From Bos javanicus (taxonomy: Eukaryota > Chordata > Mammalia > Artiodactyla > Bovidae), in assembly GCF_032452875.1 (NCBI RefSeq), contig NC_083871.1:3757692-3821691 (forward strand): a stretch of DNA of 64,000 nt, in the 5' to 3' direction. Numbering within the stretch: the first letter of the stretch is position 1; each line of letters begins with the position of its first letter. Made by a program: the position numbers and the translations under genes. The notes below the pieces were generated by a model, which was given only the letters and a program-made list of their open reading frames with translations, did no database searches and was not told where the DNA came from. This document shows positions 22,065 to 33,403 of the stretch, piece after piece.

Positions 22065-23095
22065 GTATGTCTCCAAAGAAGATACACAAATAACCAACAA
22101 GCACATGAAAGTCGCCCTACATCTTTAGTCATGAGGGAAATGCAAAACAAAGCCACATTGTGATACCACTGAGCATTTACTATGATACTTTTCAAGACAG
22201 TGGAGCATTAGAATTGTTGAATAGAATGCAGAGAAATTGGAAAATTAATGCCTCTTACTCGCTGGTCATGGTTCAATTGCTCAGTCATGTCTGACTCTTT
22301 GCGACCCCATGGACTGCAGCACACTGGGCTTCCCTGTTCTTCACCATCTCCCAGAGCTTGCTCAAACTCATATACATTAAGTAGGTGATGCCATTCAACC
22401 ATCTCATCCTCTGTTGTCCCCTTGTCCTGCCTTCAATCTTTCCCAGCATCAGAATCTTTTCCAATGAGTCAGCTCTTCACATCAGGTGACCAAAGCAGAA
22501 ATGTAAAAAGGTTCAGCCAATGTGGAAATTGTTTGGCAGGCCTTCATAAAGTTAAACAATGAAATTATATAATACAGTAATTCCAGTCAAGTATAAACTC
22601 AAAATAATTAAAAATGAGAATTCAAATACTTGCACAAGCATAATGTCCATATTAGCAGAAATCCATGATAGCCAAAGGTGGAGAAACTCAAATGTTTATC
22701 AACAGATGAATGAATAAAATAATTGTGGTATATAAAAACAACGGAATATTTTTCAGCTGTGAAATGCAGTGGTTTTCTGATACATGCTATGAAACTTGAA
22801 AAAAATTATGCTAAATGAAAGAAGTCAGTGACAAAGGCATATTATATGATTCCATTCATGTTAAATGTCTCTACCATGGAAATCTGTATTCACAGAGATT
22901 AGCAGTTGCCAGCGATGAGGAGAGAAGAAGAGGGAGAGGGAGCCAGTAATGAATACAGGGATCCCTTTTGGGATGATGAAAATGTTTTTGAAACAGACAG
23001 AGGTAGTTATTGCAAAACATTTAAAACATAATCAATGCCACTCTATTGGTAAACTTTATTATGTGGATTTTGCCCCATTAAACAATTTTTCTTAA
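22065..23095 (+). mobile_element. Old L1 (L1M-type) ORF2 end and 3' UTR, split by BovB
   Basis: Left part (22065-22262): TCTCCAAAGAAGATACACAA, GAGGGAAATGCAAAACAAAG, degraded ORF2 C-terminus. Right part (22500-23095): AATGTTTATCAACAGATGAA, CAACGGAATATTTTTCAGCT, TGATTCCATTCATGTTAAAT, then the 3' UTR. The 22268-22495 BovB fragment separates them. Non-coding. Confidence 0.75.
22268..22495 (-). mobile_element. BovB 3' end fragment
   Basis: The minus-strand last 230 bp of BovB: TTGCTCAGTCATGTCTGACT, CTCATCCTCTGTTGTCCCCT, GAATCTTTTCCAATGAGTCA. It interrupts the old L1. Confidence 0.9.
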
Positions 23096-23189
23096 TCATA
23101 AAGCATATTGTTCACACTTCATAGTCAGATGATTGGTATCAAGAAAACTCAAAACTAGAGGAAACAAACAATATAATTTTAAAATGCAT

Positions 23190-23765
23190 GTGCTCCAGTG
23201 TTAAGAGACAGCAGTGTCATTCAATATCCAAGATATGGAAGCAACCTAAATACCCATAAATAGATGAATGGATAAAAAGAATGTGATGTCTTTATCTATT
23301 TATTGCTATCTATCTGTCTATTTGTGGGAATATTACTCAGGACATAAAAAAGAATGAAACTCTGCCACTTGAAAGACCCTGGATGGACCTGGAAATTATG
23401 CTTAATTAAATAAGTCAGAGAAAGACAAATACTCTATGTTATCACTTATATGAGGAATCTGAAAAATAAGACAAATGAACATAACAAAACTGAGACAGAC
23501 ACATATAGAGAAAAAACTAGTGTTTACCAGTATGAAAGGTCTGGGTAGGGGGGGAATGTAGGAGTAGGAGATTAAGAGGACAAACTTATGTAAAAATTAA
23601 ATATGCTACAAAGATATATTGTGTAGCACAGGGAATATAGCCAATATTTTATAACAATTTAAAATGGTGTGCAACCTTTAAAAATTGTGGGTCACAATGT
23701 TGTATTCTTGAAACTAATATAATATTGTATATAAGTCAACTATATCTCAATTAAAATATGCTTTG
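23190..23765 (+). mobile_element. Second old L1 3' end
   Basis: A separate plus-strand L1 terminus: ATGGAAGCAACCTAAATACC, AATAGATGAATGGATAAAAA, CTATGTTATCACTTATATGA, then the 3' UTR segment ending GTCAACTATATCTCAATTAA. A (TCTA)n run at about 23293-23325 has expanded inside it. Confidence 0.8.
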
Positions 23766-26249
23766 CTATAAAAGAAAAAGACTTGGGGGTAGAGAAACTG
23801 TTTTAACATGTTATATCTGAAAACATGGGGCCAAGAACCGTGGGAGATTTTAACTACAATTTAAAAAACAGAATAAATTCCTAAAGAGGATGGCTTTTTT
23901 CTTTATTTCAGTTTGATTCCACAGTTTACTTGAAGTAGTTGGTTAATTAATCTCTGGTCAGATGCCCATTTTGGATTATCCACTGGGTGGACAGGAATGA
24001 AGAGTCTCAGAAAAGGTCTTGGAAAGCTGTGGCAAGGGCAGAACTGGAAACCATGCCAGTCACTGATTTTGTGAATATCATATAGATGGAGAAGAATCAT
24101 TAACTGGAAGTGAAAAGGAGAGGGAGCAATTCTCCAGAAAAAGTCATTCTGAAAATGCTGTGCTTGCACATTTTTCATGGTATAATTTCAAAAGTAGTGC
24201 GGCCTTAAGGAAAAAAAAAAAAAAGATAGGACAAATATAAATGTTAGAGGAAATACGAGTAGAAACATAGTATCACTATTACAGTGATTACTCAAAAGTA
24301 ACTAGAATCCTATCTTATAAAAATTAAACTGAAAAAATATTTTCATATGCTCTTCCAGGTTTTACTAGTTTGTGATATTAAATTTAAAATAAAATAATAC
24401 ATAGTAATGGTTAAAAGTAGTTTTGAAGAATTATCTAGTGATGGACATCAATTAATTATCATTTTGTAATGATAAGAAAATATATATATATGTTTCAATT
24501 TTTATTATCTTTAAAATGTGCTTTAATATCTCAAATATAAGAAACAGTTTTCAAATTTTATGGATTTTATAGACTGTTTATGGATTTCTGAAATTTTGAT
24601 GGATCCTATGATGTATAATATATAAACAAGATAATGTAGAGTTTTGCTGTTGATGTGCTTGAAAGAACTGTATTAAAATAGATATAAAATCTTACACAAA
24701 TAGGATTCTAGATGGAAACTGACATAAATAAGATCAAATTTCCCATAGCAAATTTTCGTTTTGATTTTGTTTCCTCAGATATCCAAGGTGACCTAACGTG
24801 TTGTGAGGAAGCTTAAACAGTAAAGGAGAAGCTGCAATTTTTCACTGCAAGTTTTCTTCCAGGTGATAATTACATTTTTTAAGAATGATAATGTAAATAT
24901 GCATATCAACACTCCTTGCCTCTAATGATGCTCTGAGTGAGATGAACGCCAACAGAGTTAAGCATCCAATAAACTCAATAAATCTTTACAAATAAATTGC
25001 AGTCTGTATATCATTCATCTGTGAAAAATACGCAAAGTAAAGTAGATTTCGTAGTCACTGTTGAAATGGGCATGATGTAAAAGCTGTTTCTGATGTATTT
25101 CTCCACAGGAATTTCATTATATATTGAAATTTTCCATCTTAGAGGCAGTGAACTTGATGAATTTTGGCAAGCTGAACTGGTTGTTAATTAATAAAATTTT
25201 CCTCTCAGATTGCTAAAAACATTATATTAGAGTTCAAAAGTGAGCTACTGGAATTAACTTTAGCTAAAACAACTGTCAATATGAAAAAGACTGATTGGAA
25301 GAAACAAAATTTAAGGCCCGATGATGTCTTTGTGTAAATGGATTTATGCTTATACCCAAAGTCAATGTGAGAGAAAGCTTGCAGTTTATGAAAAAAGCAT
25401 AGTGGAAATAAGTATTCTTTGTGATGCCACTTGGATAAGTTAACTCCAAATAAGATTAGGGTATGATAGTGGATAGTTAGCTGTGATGAAGCTGAGTATA
25501 TATGAGCCACCTTGTCGAAAATAGATTCACTATGACATTGTATGTTAACCCCAAATTTATTTTCTATGATCTACTATGAGATAATTTACCAGTCTATGCA
25601 AGCAAACATGACTGCATTCACTCAATAATGCTAAAATCATTACAGTGTAATTATATCAATGCTCCTTCCTTAATCCTAAAATGGTTCGCTAAAATAGAGG
25701 GAATCTAAAAAGTCATCTTCTTCAAATTTCTATACATAAGGAATAAAGCATAAATATTGGGAAAATTACACAGTGTAATGCCATCCTTTTCATAAAGTTA
25801 TATTTCTGAGTGTACAAAAAATAATTAGTTAACATCTTAGAAAATATATCCCCACAGGAAGCAGATAAAGGATAAGCATAAAATGCTTAAAGTCTACAGT
25901 AGAGAAACATTATATGTTTTGGAAACTGCTGAATGACTAAATGTTAAAATCAGTATTTCTTTGAAATTGAGACTAACAAAGAACAGCTAAATAAAAAATA
26001 AAAGTCTGCCATCTAAGAATAAATTAGAAATTGTGTCTAAAATTTATGGTGGTGATGATAAATATGATAGTACTATTAAATGGTTATAAGGTATTTTTTT
26101 TTCAATTCCTTTTTACAATAGGGATGATAATTAATCAGTGCTGCTAGTAGTTCAGTCAACTCTGTGATAATATATAGACTTTCACTTTCCACTGATGTTC
26201 CTGAGGGGGGCGGGAAATATTTTTTTAAATAGTAAATTCAGCTAAAATG
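23766..26249. other. AT-rich single-copy stretch (2.5 kb)
   Basis: The longest run without a recognised repeat. It holds an A-tract at about 24210-24223 and short (TA) runs near 24480. Minus-strand frames at 23903-24178 (91 aa) and 25205-25510 (101 aa) have no domain I recognise and no coding context. I see nothing else. Confidence 0.45.
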
Positions 26250-27177
26250 CATTTGACTGTGTGGACCACAACAAACTGTGGAAAACTCTGAAAGAGATGG
26301 GAATACCAGAACACCTGACCTGCCTCTTAAGAAACCTGTATGCAGGTCAGGAAGCAACAGTTAGAACTGCACATGGAACAACAGACTGGTTCTGAATCGG
26401 GAAAGGAGTATGTCAAGGCTGTATATTGTCACCCTGCTTATGTAACTTATATGAAGAGTGCACCATGAGAAATGCTGGGCTGGATGAAGCACAAGCCAGA
26501 ACCAAGATTGCCAGAAGAAATATCAATAACCTCAGATATGCAGATGACACCACCCTTATGGCAGAAAACGAAGATGGACTAAAGAGCCTCTAGATGAAAG
26601 TCAAAGAGCAGAGTGAAAAAGTTGGCTAGCGCTCAACATTCAGAAAATTAAGATCATGGCATCCGGTCCCATGACTTCATGGCAAATAGATGGGGAAACA
26701 ATGGAAACGGTGAAGACTTTATTTTGAGATCAGATCAGTCACTCAGTCGTGTCCAATTCTTTGCAGTCCCATCATGAATCACAGCACACCAGGCCTCCCT
26801 GTCCATCACCAACTCCCGGAGTTCACTGAGACTCACGTCCATTGGGTCAGTGATGCCATCCAGCCATCTCATACTCTGTCGTCCCCTTCTCCTCCTGCCC
26901 CCAATCCCTCCCAGCATCAGAGTCTTTTCTAATGAGTCAACACTTCGAATGAGGGGGCAAAAGTACTGGAGTTTCAGCTTTAGCATCATTCCTTCCAAAG
27001 AAATCCCAGGGCTGATCTCCTTCAGAATGGACTGGTTGGATCTCCCTGCAGTCCAAGGGACTCTCAAGAGTCTTCTCCAACACCACAGTTCAAAAGCATC
27101 AATTCTTCAGCGCTCAGCCTTCTTCACAGTCCAACTCTCACATCCATACATGACCACAGGAAAAACCATAACCTTGA

Positions 27178-28656
27178 CTAGACGAACTTTGTTGGCAAAG
27201 TAATGTCTCTGCTTTTGAATACGCTATCAAGGTTGGTCATAACTTTCCTTCCAAGGAGTAAGTGTCTTTTAATTTCATGGCTGCAGTCACCATCTGCAGT
27301 GATTTTGGAGCCCAGAAAAATAAAGTCTGACACTGCTTCCCCATCTATTTCCCATGAAGTGATGGGACCGGATGCCATGATCTTTGTTTTCTGAAAGTTG
27401 AGCTTTAAGCCAACTTTTTCACTCTCCACTTTCACTTTCATCAAGAGGCTCTTTAGTTCCTCTTCACTTTCTGCCATAAGGGTGGTGTCATCTGCATATC
27501 TGAGGTTATTGATTTTTCTCCCAGAAATCTTCATTCCAGCTTGTGTTTCTTCCAGCCCAGCATTTCTCATGATGTACTCTGCATATAAGTTAAATAAACA
27601 AGGTGACAATATACAACCTTGACGTACTCCTTTTCCTATTTGGAACCAGGCTGTTGTTCTATGTCCAGTTCTAACTCTTGCTTCCTTACCTGCATACAAA
27701 TTTCTCAAGAGGCAGATCAGGTGGTCTAGTATTCCCTTCTCTTTCAGAATTTTTCAGTTTATTGTGATCCACACAGTCAAAGGCTTTGGCATAGTCAATA
27801 AAGCAGAAATAGATGTTCCTCTGGAACATGTTCTTCTCTTGCTTTTTCCATGATCCAGCAGATGTTGGCAATTTGATCTCTGGTTCCTCTGCCTTTTCTA
27901 AAACCAGCTTGAACATCAGGAAGTTCACGGTTCAAGTATTGCTGAAGCCTGGCTTGGAGAATTTTGAGCATTACTTTACTAGCGTGTGAGATGAGTGCAA
28001 GTGTGCAGTAGTTTGAGCATTCTTTGACATTGCCTTTCTTTGGGTTTGGAATGAAAACTGACCTTTTTCAGTCCTGTGGCCACTGCTGAGATTTCCAAGT
28101 TTGCTGGCATATTGAGTGCAGCACTTTCACAGCATCATCTTTCAGGATTTGGAATAGCTCAACTGGAATTCTATCACCTCCACTAGCTTTCTTTGTTCGT
28201 AGTGATACTTTCTACGGCCCACTTGACTTCACATTCCAGGATGTCTGGCTCTAGGTCAGTGATCACACCATCATGATTATCTGGGTCGTGAAGATCTTTT
28301 TTGTACAGTTCTTCTGTGTATTCTTGCCATCTCTTCTTAATATCTTCTGCTTCTGTTAGGTCCATACCATTTCTGTCCTTTATTGAACCCATCTTTGCAT
28401 GAAATGTTCCTTTGGTATCTCTGATTTTCTTGAAGAGATCGCTAGTCTTGCCCATTCTGTTGTTTTCCTCTATTTCTTTGCACTGATTGCTAAAGAAGGC
28501 GTTCTTATCTCTTCTTGCTATTCTTTGGAAGTCTGCATTCAGATGTTTATATCTTTCCTTTTCTCCCTTGCTTTTTGCTTCTCTTCTTTTCACAGCTATT
28601 TGTAAAGCCTCCCCGAGGCCAGGGGCAGTGGCCGGGAGGACCAACCCCACGTCCAA
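27178..28656 (-). pseudogene. BovB RT frames of the twin-primed copy (antisense half)
   Basis: Minus-strand frame 28183-28656 (157 aa) holds the linker (KRREAKSKGEKERYKH) and RT entry. Its N-terminal 34 or so residues come from inverted 5' UTR and are an artefact of the junction. Frame 27178-27708 (176 aa) holds RQGCILSPCLFNLYAEY, an intact YADD and the following thumb region. Frame 26735-27067 holds the C-terminal domain. Frame breaks lie between these pieces, for example at 27709-27930. Confidence 0.85.
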
Positions 28657-29241
28657 GGAGATGTGGCTGTGTGGGCGCAGGACGGCCTAGAGGAGCTATC
28701 CCACACTGAAGGTCAGGCAGGATGGCAGTGAGGAGATACCCCTCGTCCAAGGTAAGGAGCATTGGCTGCGCTTTGCTGGAGCAGCCGTGAAGAGATACCC
28801 CACGCCCAAGGTAAGAAAAACCCAAGTAAGACGGTAGGTGTTGCAAGAGGGCATCAGAGGGCAGACACACTGAAGCCATACTCACAGAAAACTAGTCAAT
28901 CTAATCACATTCGGATCACAGCTTTGTCTAACTCAATGAAACTAAGCCATGCCTGTGGGGCAACCCAAGATGGGCGGGTCATGGTGGAGAGATCTGACAG
29001 AATGTGGTCCACTGGAGAAGGGAATGGCAAACCACTTCAGTATTCTTGCCTTGTGAACCCCATGAACAGCATGAAAAGGCAAAATGATAGGATACTGAAA
29101 GAGAAACTCCCCAGGTCAGTAGGTGCCCAATATGCTACTGGAGATCGATGCAGAAATAACTCCAGAAAGAATGAAGGGATGGAGCCAAAGCAAAAAGAAT
29201 ACCCAGCTGTGGATGTGACTGGGGATGGAAGCAAGGTCTGA
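28613..29241 (+). other. BovB 5' UTR and upstream frame
   Basis: GC-rich leader of a full-length BovB, with two related segments each ending in CCCAAGGTAAG or GTCCAAGGTAAGGAGC, which read like tandem 5' units. A 159-codon frame (28762-29241) ends in TGA at 29239-29241, in frame with the endonuclease that follows. The copy at 18751 has the same TGA, so it was probably present in their shared source or is a CpG hotspot. Confidence 0.7.
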
Positions 29242-30177
29242 TGCTGTAAAGAGCAATATTGCATAGGAACCTGGAATATCAGGTCCATGAATCAAAGCAA
29301 ATTGGAAGTGGTCAAACAAGAGATGGCAAGAGTGAATGTCGACATTCTAGGAATCAGCAAACTGAAATGGACTGGAATGGGTGAATTTAACTCAGATGAC
29401 CATTGTATCTACTACTGCAGGCAGGAATCCCTCAGAAGAAATGGAGTAGCCATCATGGTCAACAAAAGAGTCCAAAATGCAGTACTTGGATGCAATCTCA
29501 AAAACGACAAAATTATCTCTGTTCGTTTCCAAGGCAAACCATTCAATATCACAGTAAACCAAGTCTATGCCCCAACCAGTAATGCTGAAGAAGCTGAAGT
29601 TGAACTGTTCCATGAAGACCTACAAGACCTTTTAAAACTAACACCCAAAAAAGATGTCCTTTTCATTGTAGGGGACTGGAATGCAAAAGTAGGAAGTCAA
29701 GTAACACCTGGAGTAACAGGCAAATTTGGCCTTGGAATATGTAATGAAGCAGGGCAAAGACTAATAGAGTTTTGCCAAGAAAATGCACTGGTCATAACAA
29801 ACACCTTCTTCCAACAACACAAGAGAAGACTCTATACATGGACATCACCAGATGGTGAACACCAAAATCAGATTGATTATATTCTTTGCAGCCAAAGATG
29901 GAGAAGCTCTATACAGTCAGCAAAAATAAGACCAGGAGCTGACTGTGGCTCAGACCATGAACTCCTTATTGCCAAATTCAGCCTTAAATTGAAGAAAGTA
30001 GGGAAAACCACCAGACCATTCAGGTATGACCTAAATCAAATCCCTTATGATTATACTGTGGAAGTGAGAAATAGATTTAAGGGCCTAGATCTGATAGATA
30101 GAGTGCCTGATGAACTATGGAATGAAGTTCATGACATTGTACAGGAGACAGGGATCAAGACCATCCCCATGGAAAAG
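29242..30177 (+). pseudogene. BovB APE-type endonuclease, open frame but catalytic Glu lost
   Basis: The reading frame is open from the TGA at 29241 to 30222; the first Met is at 29287. The last 15 or so codons run past the element into the older BovB. Endonuclease motifs in order: TWNIRSMN (before the Met), ISKLKWTG, VGDWNAKVG, TWTSPDGEHQNQIDYIL and GSDHELLIAKF. In the ISELKW motif the conserved Glu, the metal ligand of this fold, is Lys (GAA to AAA, a CpG-type change). The Met start also excludes the catalytic Asn of TWN. So the frame looks intact but the enzyme is most likely dead. Confidence 0.85.
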
Positions 30178-30785
30178 CAAAGACTTTATTTGGGGGGGCT
30201 TCAAAATCACTGCAGATGGTGATTGCAGCCATGAAATTAAAAGACACATACTCCTTGGAAGGAAAGTTATGACCAACCTAGACAGCATATTCAAAAGCAG
30301 AGACATTACTTGGCCAACAAAGGTCCGTCTAGTCAAGGCTATAGTTTCTCCACTAGTCATGTATGGATGTGAGAGTTGGACTGTGAAGAAAGCTGAGCGC
30401 TGAAGAATTGATGCTTTTGAACTGTGGTATTGGAGAAGACTCTTGAGAGTCCCTTGGATTGCAAGGAGATCCAGCCAGTCCATCCTAAAGGAGACCAGTC
30501 CTGGGTGTTCATTGGAAGGACTGAAACTGAGGCTGAAACTCCAATACTTTGGCCACCTCATACGAAGAGTTGACTCACTGGAAAAGACCCTGATGCTGGG
30601 AAGAATTGGGGACAGGAGAAGGGGTCGACAGATAATGAGATGGCTGGATGGCATTGTTGACTCAATGGACATGAGTTTGAGTAGACTCTAGGAGTTGGTG
30701 ATGGACAGGAAGGCCTGGTGTGCTGCGATTCATGGGGTCGCAAAGAGTCAGACATGACTGAGCGACTGAACTGAACTGAACTGAA

Positions 30786-30867
30786 TCTTCGTTTCATTTT
30801 TTTCTTGTTTGTTTTATGTTTAATTTATCACTTCGTTTCAATGTCTTCAGTGGTAGGTTAGGTTTGC
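30786..30867. other. Short spacer
   Basis: T-rich unique DNA between two BovB pieces. Confidence 0.4.
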
Positions 30868-31232
30868 TGTTGTTAATTCACTCAGTCAGGTCCAACTCTT
30901 TCCAATCCCATGGACTACCACATTCCAGGCTTCCCTGTTCTTTACTGTCTCTCGGAGCATGATCAAACTCATGTCCATTGAGTCGGTGATGCCATCCAAC
31001 CATCTCATCCTCTGTCGTCCCCTTCTCCTCCTGCCTTCTGTCTTTCCCAGCATCAGGGTCTTTTCCAATGAGTCAGCCCTTCACATCAGGTGGCCAAAGC
31101 ACTGGGGCTTCAGCTTCAGCCTCAGTCCTTTCAATGAATATTCAGTGTTGATTTCCTTTAGGACTAAATGGTTTAATCTCCTTGCAGTCCAAGGGACTCT
31201 CAAGAATCTTCTCCAGCACCACAGTTCAAAAG
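30868..31232 (-). mobile_element. BovB 3' end fragment
   Basis: The minus-strand terminal 365 bp: TTCACTCAGTCAGGTCCAAC, ATGCCATCCAACCATCTCAT, GGTCTTTTCCAATGAGTCAG, up to the FELWCWRR-coding region. A 60-aa frame (30886-31068) is a remnant. Confidence 0.9.
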
Positions 31233-32040
31233 AAGTCAGCTGTAAAGGTAGGCAAGTTTTAATAATACTGTTAGGAGGAAGGGAATAAGTGCTAGAACAG
31301 GAAAAGTAAGATGTCTGAGTTGCTGCCAATTTTCTACTCCATTTTCAATGTCTAAAGCACTTGTTCTCAATTTTTTTTAAAAAATGTATTTATACTGAAG
31401 AATTAGAGTTATATAATTGTGATTTTCTCTATCTGAATGTCTAGAGTAGGAAGTGTCAACAAAAATTAATCAATTAATAGAAGAAAGAGATGGAAATTTT
31501 TACTTGAGCCAAATTTGAGGATTACAACCTGGGAAGGGGATCTTAGAAAGCTCTCAGAATTGTTCTGCTCATTAGAAATCAAGGCATAGTTATATAAGTT
31601 TTTAGAGAAAGAGGGCTAAATATGAAATGACATATTATTGACAGTTTACATAATCCAGATTTAAATATCATCTTGGTAGGTCATGTGTCCCCTTAGACAA
31701 TCAGGAAGGAATGCTATTTTTTAAGGAGCTATCTTGATGCTAGGAGAATGCTGCCTTATGATTGAGCAAGTATTTGTACCAATGGGGGAGGTCTGGTGGA
31801 TGCATACAGCGGATACACAATACATGGTGTAGGGAGAGGGAGCCAAAGGACTGAAAAAACTTTTATGTTTAAAGTTTCCTTGTCTTGCCATTAAATATAG
31901 ACTTTATTTCACAGAAACTAAAGGAAATACCTAATCTCACCCAAAGGAATGTAAAGTGAGAGATTTTGCAAGATTGGCTATAAGGAGGACTTCTGCAATC
32001 TAAATCTGATAAAATCAGTAGGTAGTAAAGGCATAAATGT
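31233..32040. other. Unassigned, possibly ancient retroviral-like repeat
   Basis: 31495-32035 has the feel of a dispersed repeat (GAGGATTACAACCTGGGAAG, GAATGCTGCCTTATGATTGA, TTTATTTCACAGAAACTAAA), but I cannot name a family. No open frame of note. Confidence 0.3.
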
Positions 32041-32044
32041 CTTA

Positions 32045-32965
32045 GACTTTTCAGGCTGCTATGACAAAATGCCATGGACCAGGTAGCTGATAAAAAACAC
32101 AAATTTATTTCTCACCTGAATCTATTTCACACTTTTGTGAGGCTGAATGTCCAAGATCAAGGTACCAAGGTGAAACTGTGCATCTCTGATTGGGACTTGA
32201 ACTCATAGGTCTGAATTCAAATCTAGCCAAGACCCAGGTTAGGATTTGAACCCACAGTCTTTTAACTGAGTTCATACCTAGCCATAGGACCTAATGAAGC
32301 TCAAGTTCTTGATGTCACCTGGCAGAAAGAAGTCAGGAAGAGACAAAGTGATTTGTAAGAAGTGAATTTATGTAGAGAGAAACACACTCCACAAGCAGAA
32401 TGTAAGCCATCTCAGAAGGCAGCAGTACCCTCAAAATATTGTGTGATTAGTTTCTATGTGTTGAGGAATTTCATAGGCTAATGAGAGGAAAGATTATTCC
32501 AATTATTTGGGGGGAGGGGTGGAGACTTCCAGAAATTGGGTCACTGCCCACTTTCTGATCTTTGATAGTAAGCCTTGGAACTGTCATGGTGCTAAGGATA
32601 TGCTAAGGTGTTATTAGCTTATTCTAATATATCCAAATCAGTGTATAATGAAGCTCAAGGCTGACTAGAAGTTGAATCCTGCATCTTTTGGGGCCTAATT
32701 GGTTGTATTCACATTTTATCATATCCTATGGCTGTCATTCACTTAAAAGTGGTACCCTGCCCACTTCCCTCCTGTGTCAAAGGTGGCTGTGGTCTGATGA
32801 AAGCTGTTCATAGCCTTTGTGCTCTCTCTCTCTCACAGTGTGGAAAGGGCCAGAGGGCTCTCTGGCATATCTTTTATAAGGACATTAAGCTCATTTATGG
32901 GGGCTTAGGACCTATGCATCTCCCAAAAGCCCTGACTCCTATTTCCATGATAATTGTCTATCAGT
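32045..32965 (-). mobile_element. MLT1-like (ERVL-MaLR) LTR, interrupted
   Basis: The left part (32045-32195) reads GGCTGCTATGACAAAATGCC, AACACAAATTTATTTCTCAC and AATGTCCAAGATCAAGGTAC, the antisense 3' half of MLT1. The right part (about 32790-32965) reads GTGTGGAAAGGGCCAGAGGG, TCTTTTATAAGGACATTAAG and CATCTCCCAAAAGCCCTGAC, the antisense 5' half. About 600 bp of other DNA lies between them. Confidence 0.65.
32196..32790. mobile_element. LTR-like insert inside the MLT1
   Basis: A block not belonging to MLT1 that splits it. It carries GAAGTGAATTTATGTAGAGA, GGTCACTGCCCACTTTCTGA and a G-rich run at 32509-32521, resembling mammalian solo-LTR sequence, but family, strand and exact ends are not established. 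Confidence 0.35.
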
Positions 32966-33019
32966 AAATTATACTGTGGTTGGATCAGCCCTTGTGGATT
33001 ATATTGTGATTTCAAGACA

Positions 33020-33160
33020 CCCTTCCATGGATTCCTTGGGAGACTGGTGGTTAAGACTTTGTCCTTGTGCTCTTCCACTCCTGAGAATGTGGGTTCTGAT
33101 CCCTGATGAGGGAACTAAGATCCTGCAATTCCATGGCAAAAATAAAAAGAGAGAAAAGGA
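33020..33160 (+). mobile_element. CHR-type tRNA-derived SINE
   Basis: CTGGTGGTTAAGACTTTGTC, then GGGTTCTGATCCCTGATGAG (B-box region) and GGAACTAAGATCCTGCA follow the cetartiodactyl CHR-1/CHR-2 SINE order (GGTTAAGAATCCGCC, GGGTTCGATCCCTGG, GGGGAACTAAGATCCC). It ends in an A-rich tail. This family is older than the bovid-specific SINEs. Confidence 0.8.
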
Positions 33161-33403
33161 AAGAAACCCTACATCTATAGTCATTAAGAATCATTGATAA
33201 AATAAAGATACATAGCTTAGCTTATAACACCTGGAAATTGCAAGTGCATCTAGGGTCACACATGAGGAGGTCTCAGGAGGAGAGATGGGAGAGAACTGGG
33301 GGGCTGAATGCTGCTTTTACCTGGGTCCAGTGTGGGAACCTAGGGTGATGAAGTCTCACACTTTATTGGTGAACTTGAAACATAAGAGCAGGAATTTAAA
33401 GCA
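33161..33403. other. Spacer with 38-bp segment that is later repeated
   Basis: Unique DNA. Its last 38 bp (33366-33403) recur at 34433-34470 after the BovB copy. Confidence 0.6.

Larger units (their letters stand above)
26725..30179 (-). mobile_element. Full-length BovB with inverted 5' half (twin-primed)
   Basis: The 3' part (26725-about 28612) is minus strand: a GATCT-type tail at 26727-26740, then antisense C-terminal, RT and linker sequence up to the segment encoding EALQIAVKRR. The 5' part (about 28613-30177) is plus strand, beginning with the GC-rich 5' UTR (CCGAGGCCAGGGGC) and running through the endonuclease to IKTIPMEK. Together they hold almost the whole element, with only about 27-30 bp missing between PMEK and EALQ. 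A perfect 12-bp target duplication shows it is a single insertion. The layout is what twin priming predicts. Confidence 0.92.
26250..30785 (+). mobile_element. Old plus-strand BovB, split in two by a younger BovB
   Basis: The left part (26250-26724) runs from FDCVDHNKLW-like codons through the YADD region to the segment before the SDFIFLGS-coding site. The right part (30180-30785) resumes at exactly that point (GACTTTATTTGGGGG, then AAAATCACTGCAGATGGTGA) and runs to the 3' terminus with a (GAACT)n tail. The split point carries the 12-bp duplication aagactttattt at 26713-26724 and 30180-30191. The body is diverged and broken. Confidence 0.9.

Noticed and set aside
23903..24178. A 91-codon minus-strand frame in the longest repeat-free stretch
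   Set aside because: No domain, no codon or splice context, and the opposite strand is equally uninformative.
25205..25510. A 101-codon minus-strand frame
   Set aside because: AT-rich and low-information, with no recognisable family.
29287..30222. A 311-codon open frame that could be called a DNase-like gene
   Set aside because: It is the BovB endonuclease inside a target-duplicated insertion, and the last codons belong to the older BovB beyond the junction.
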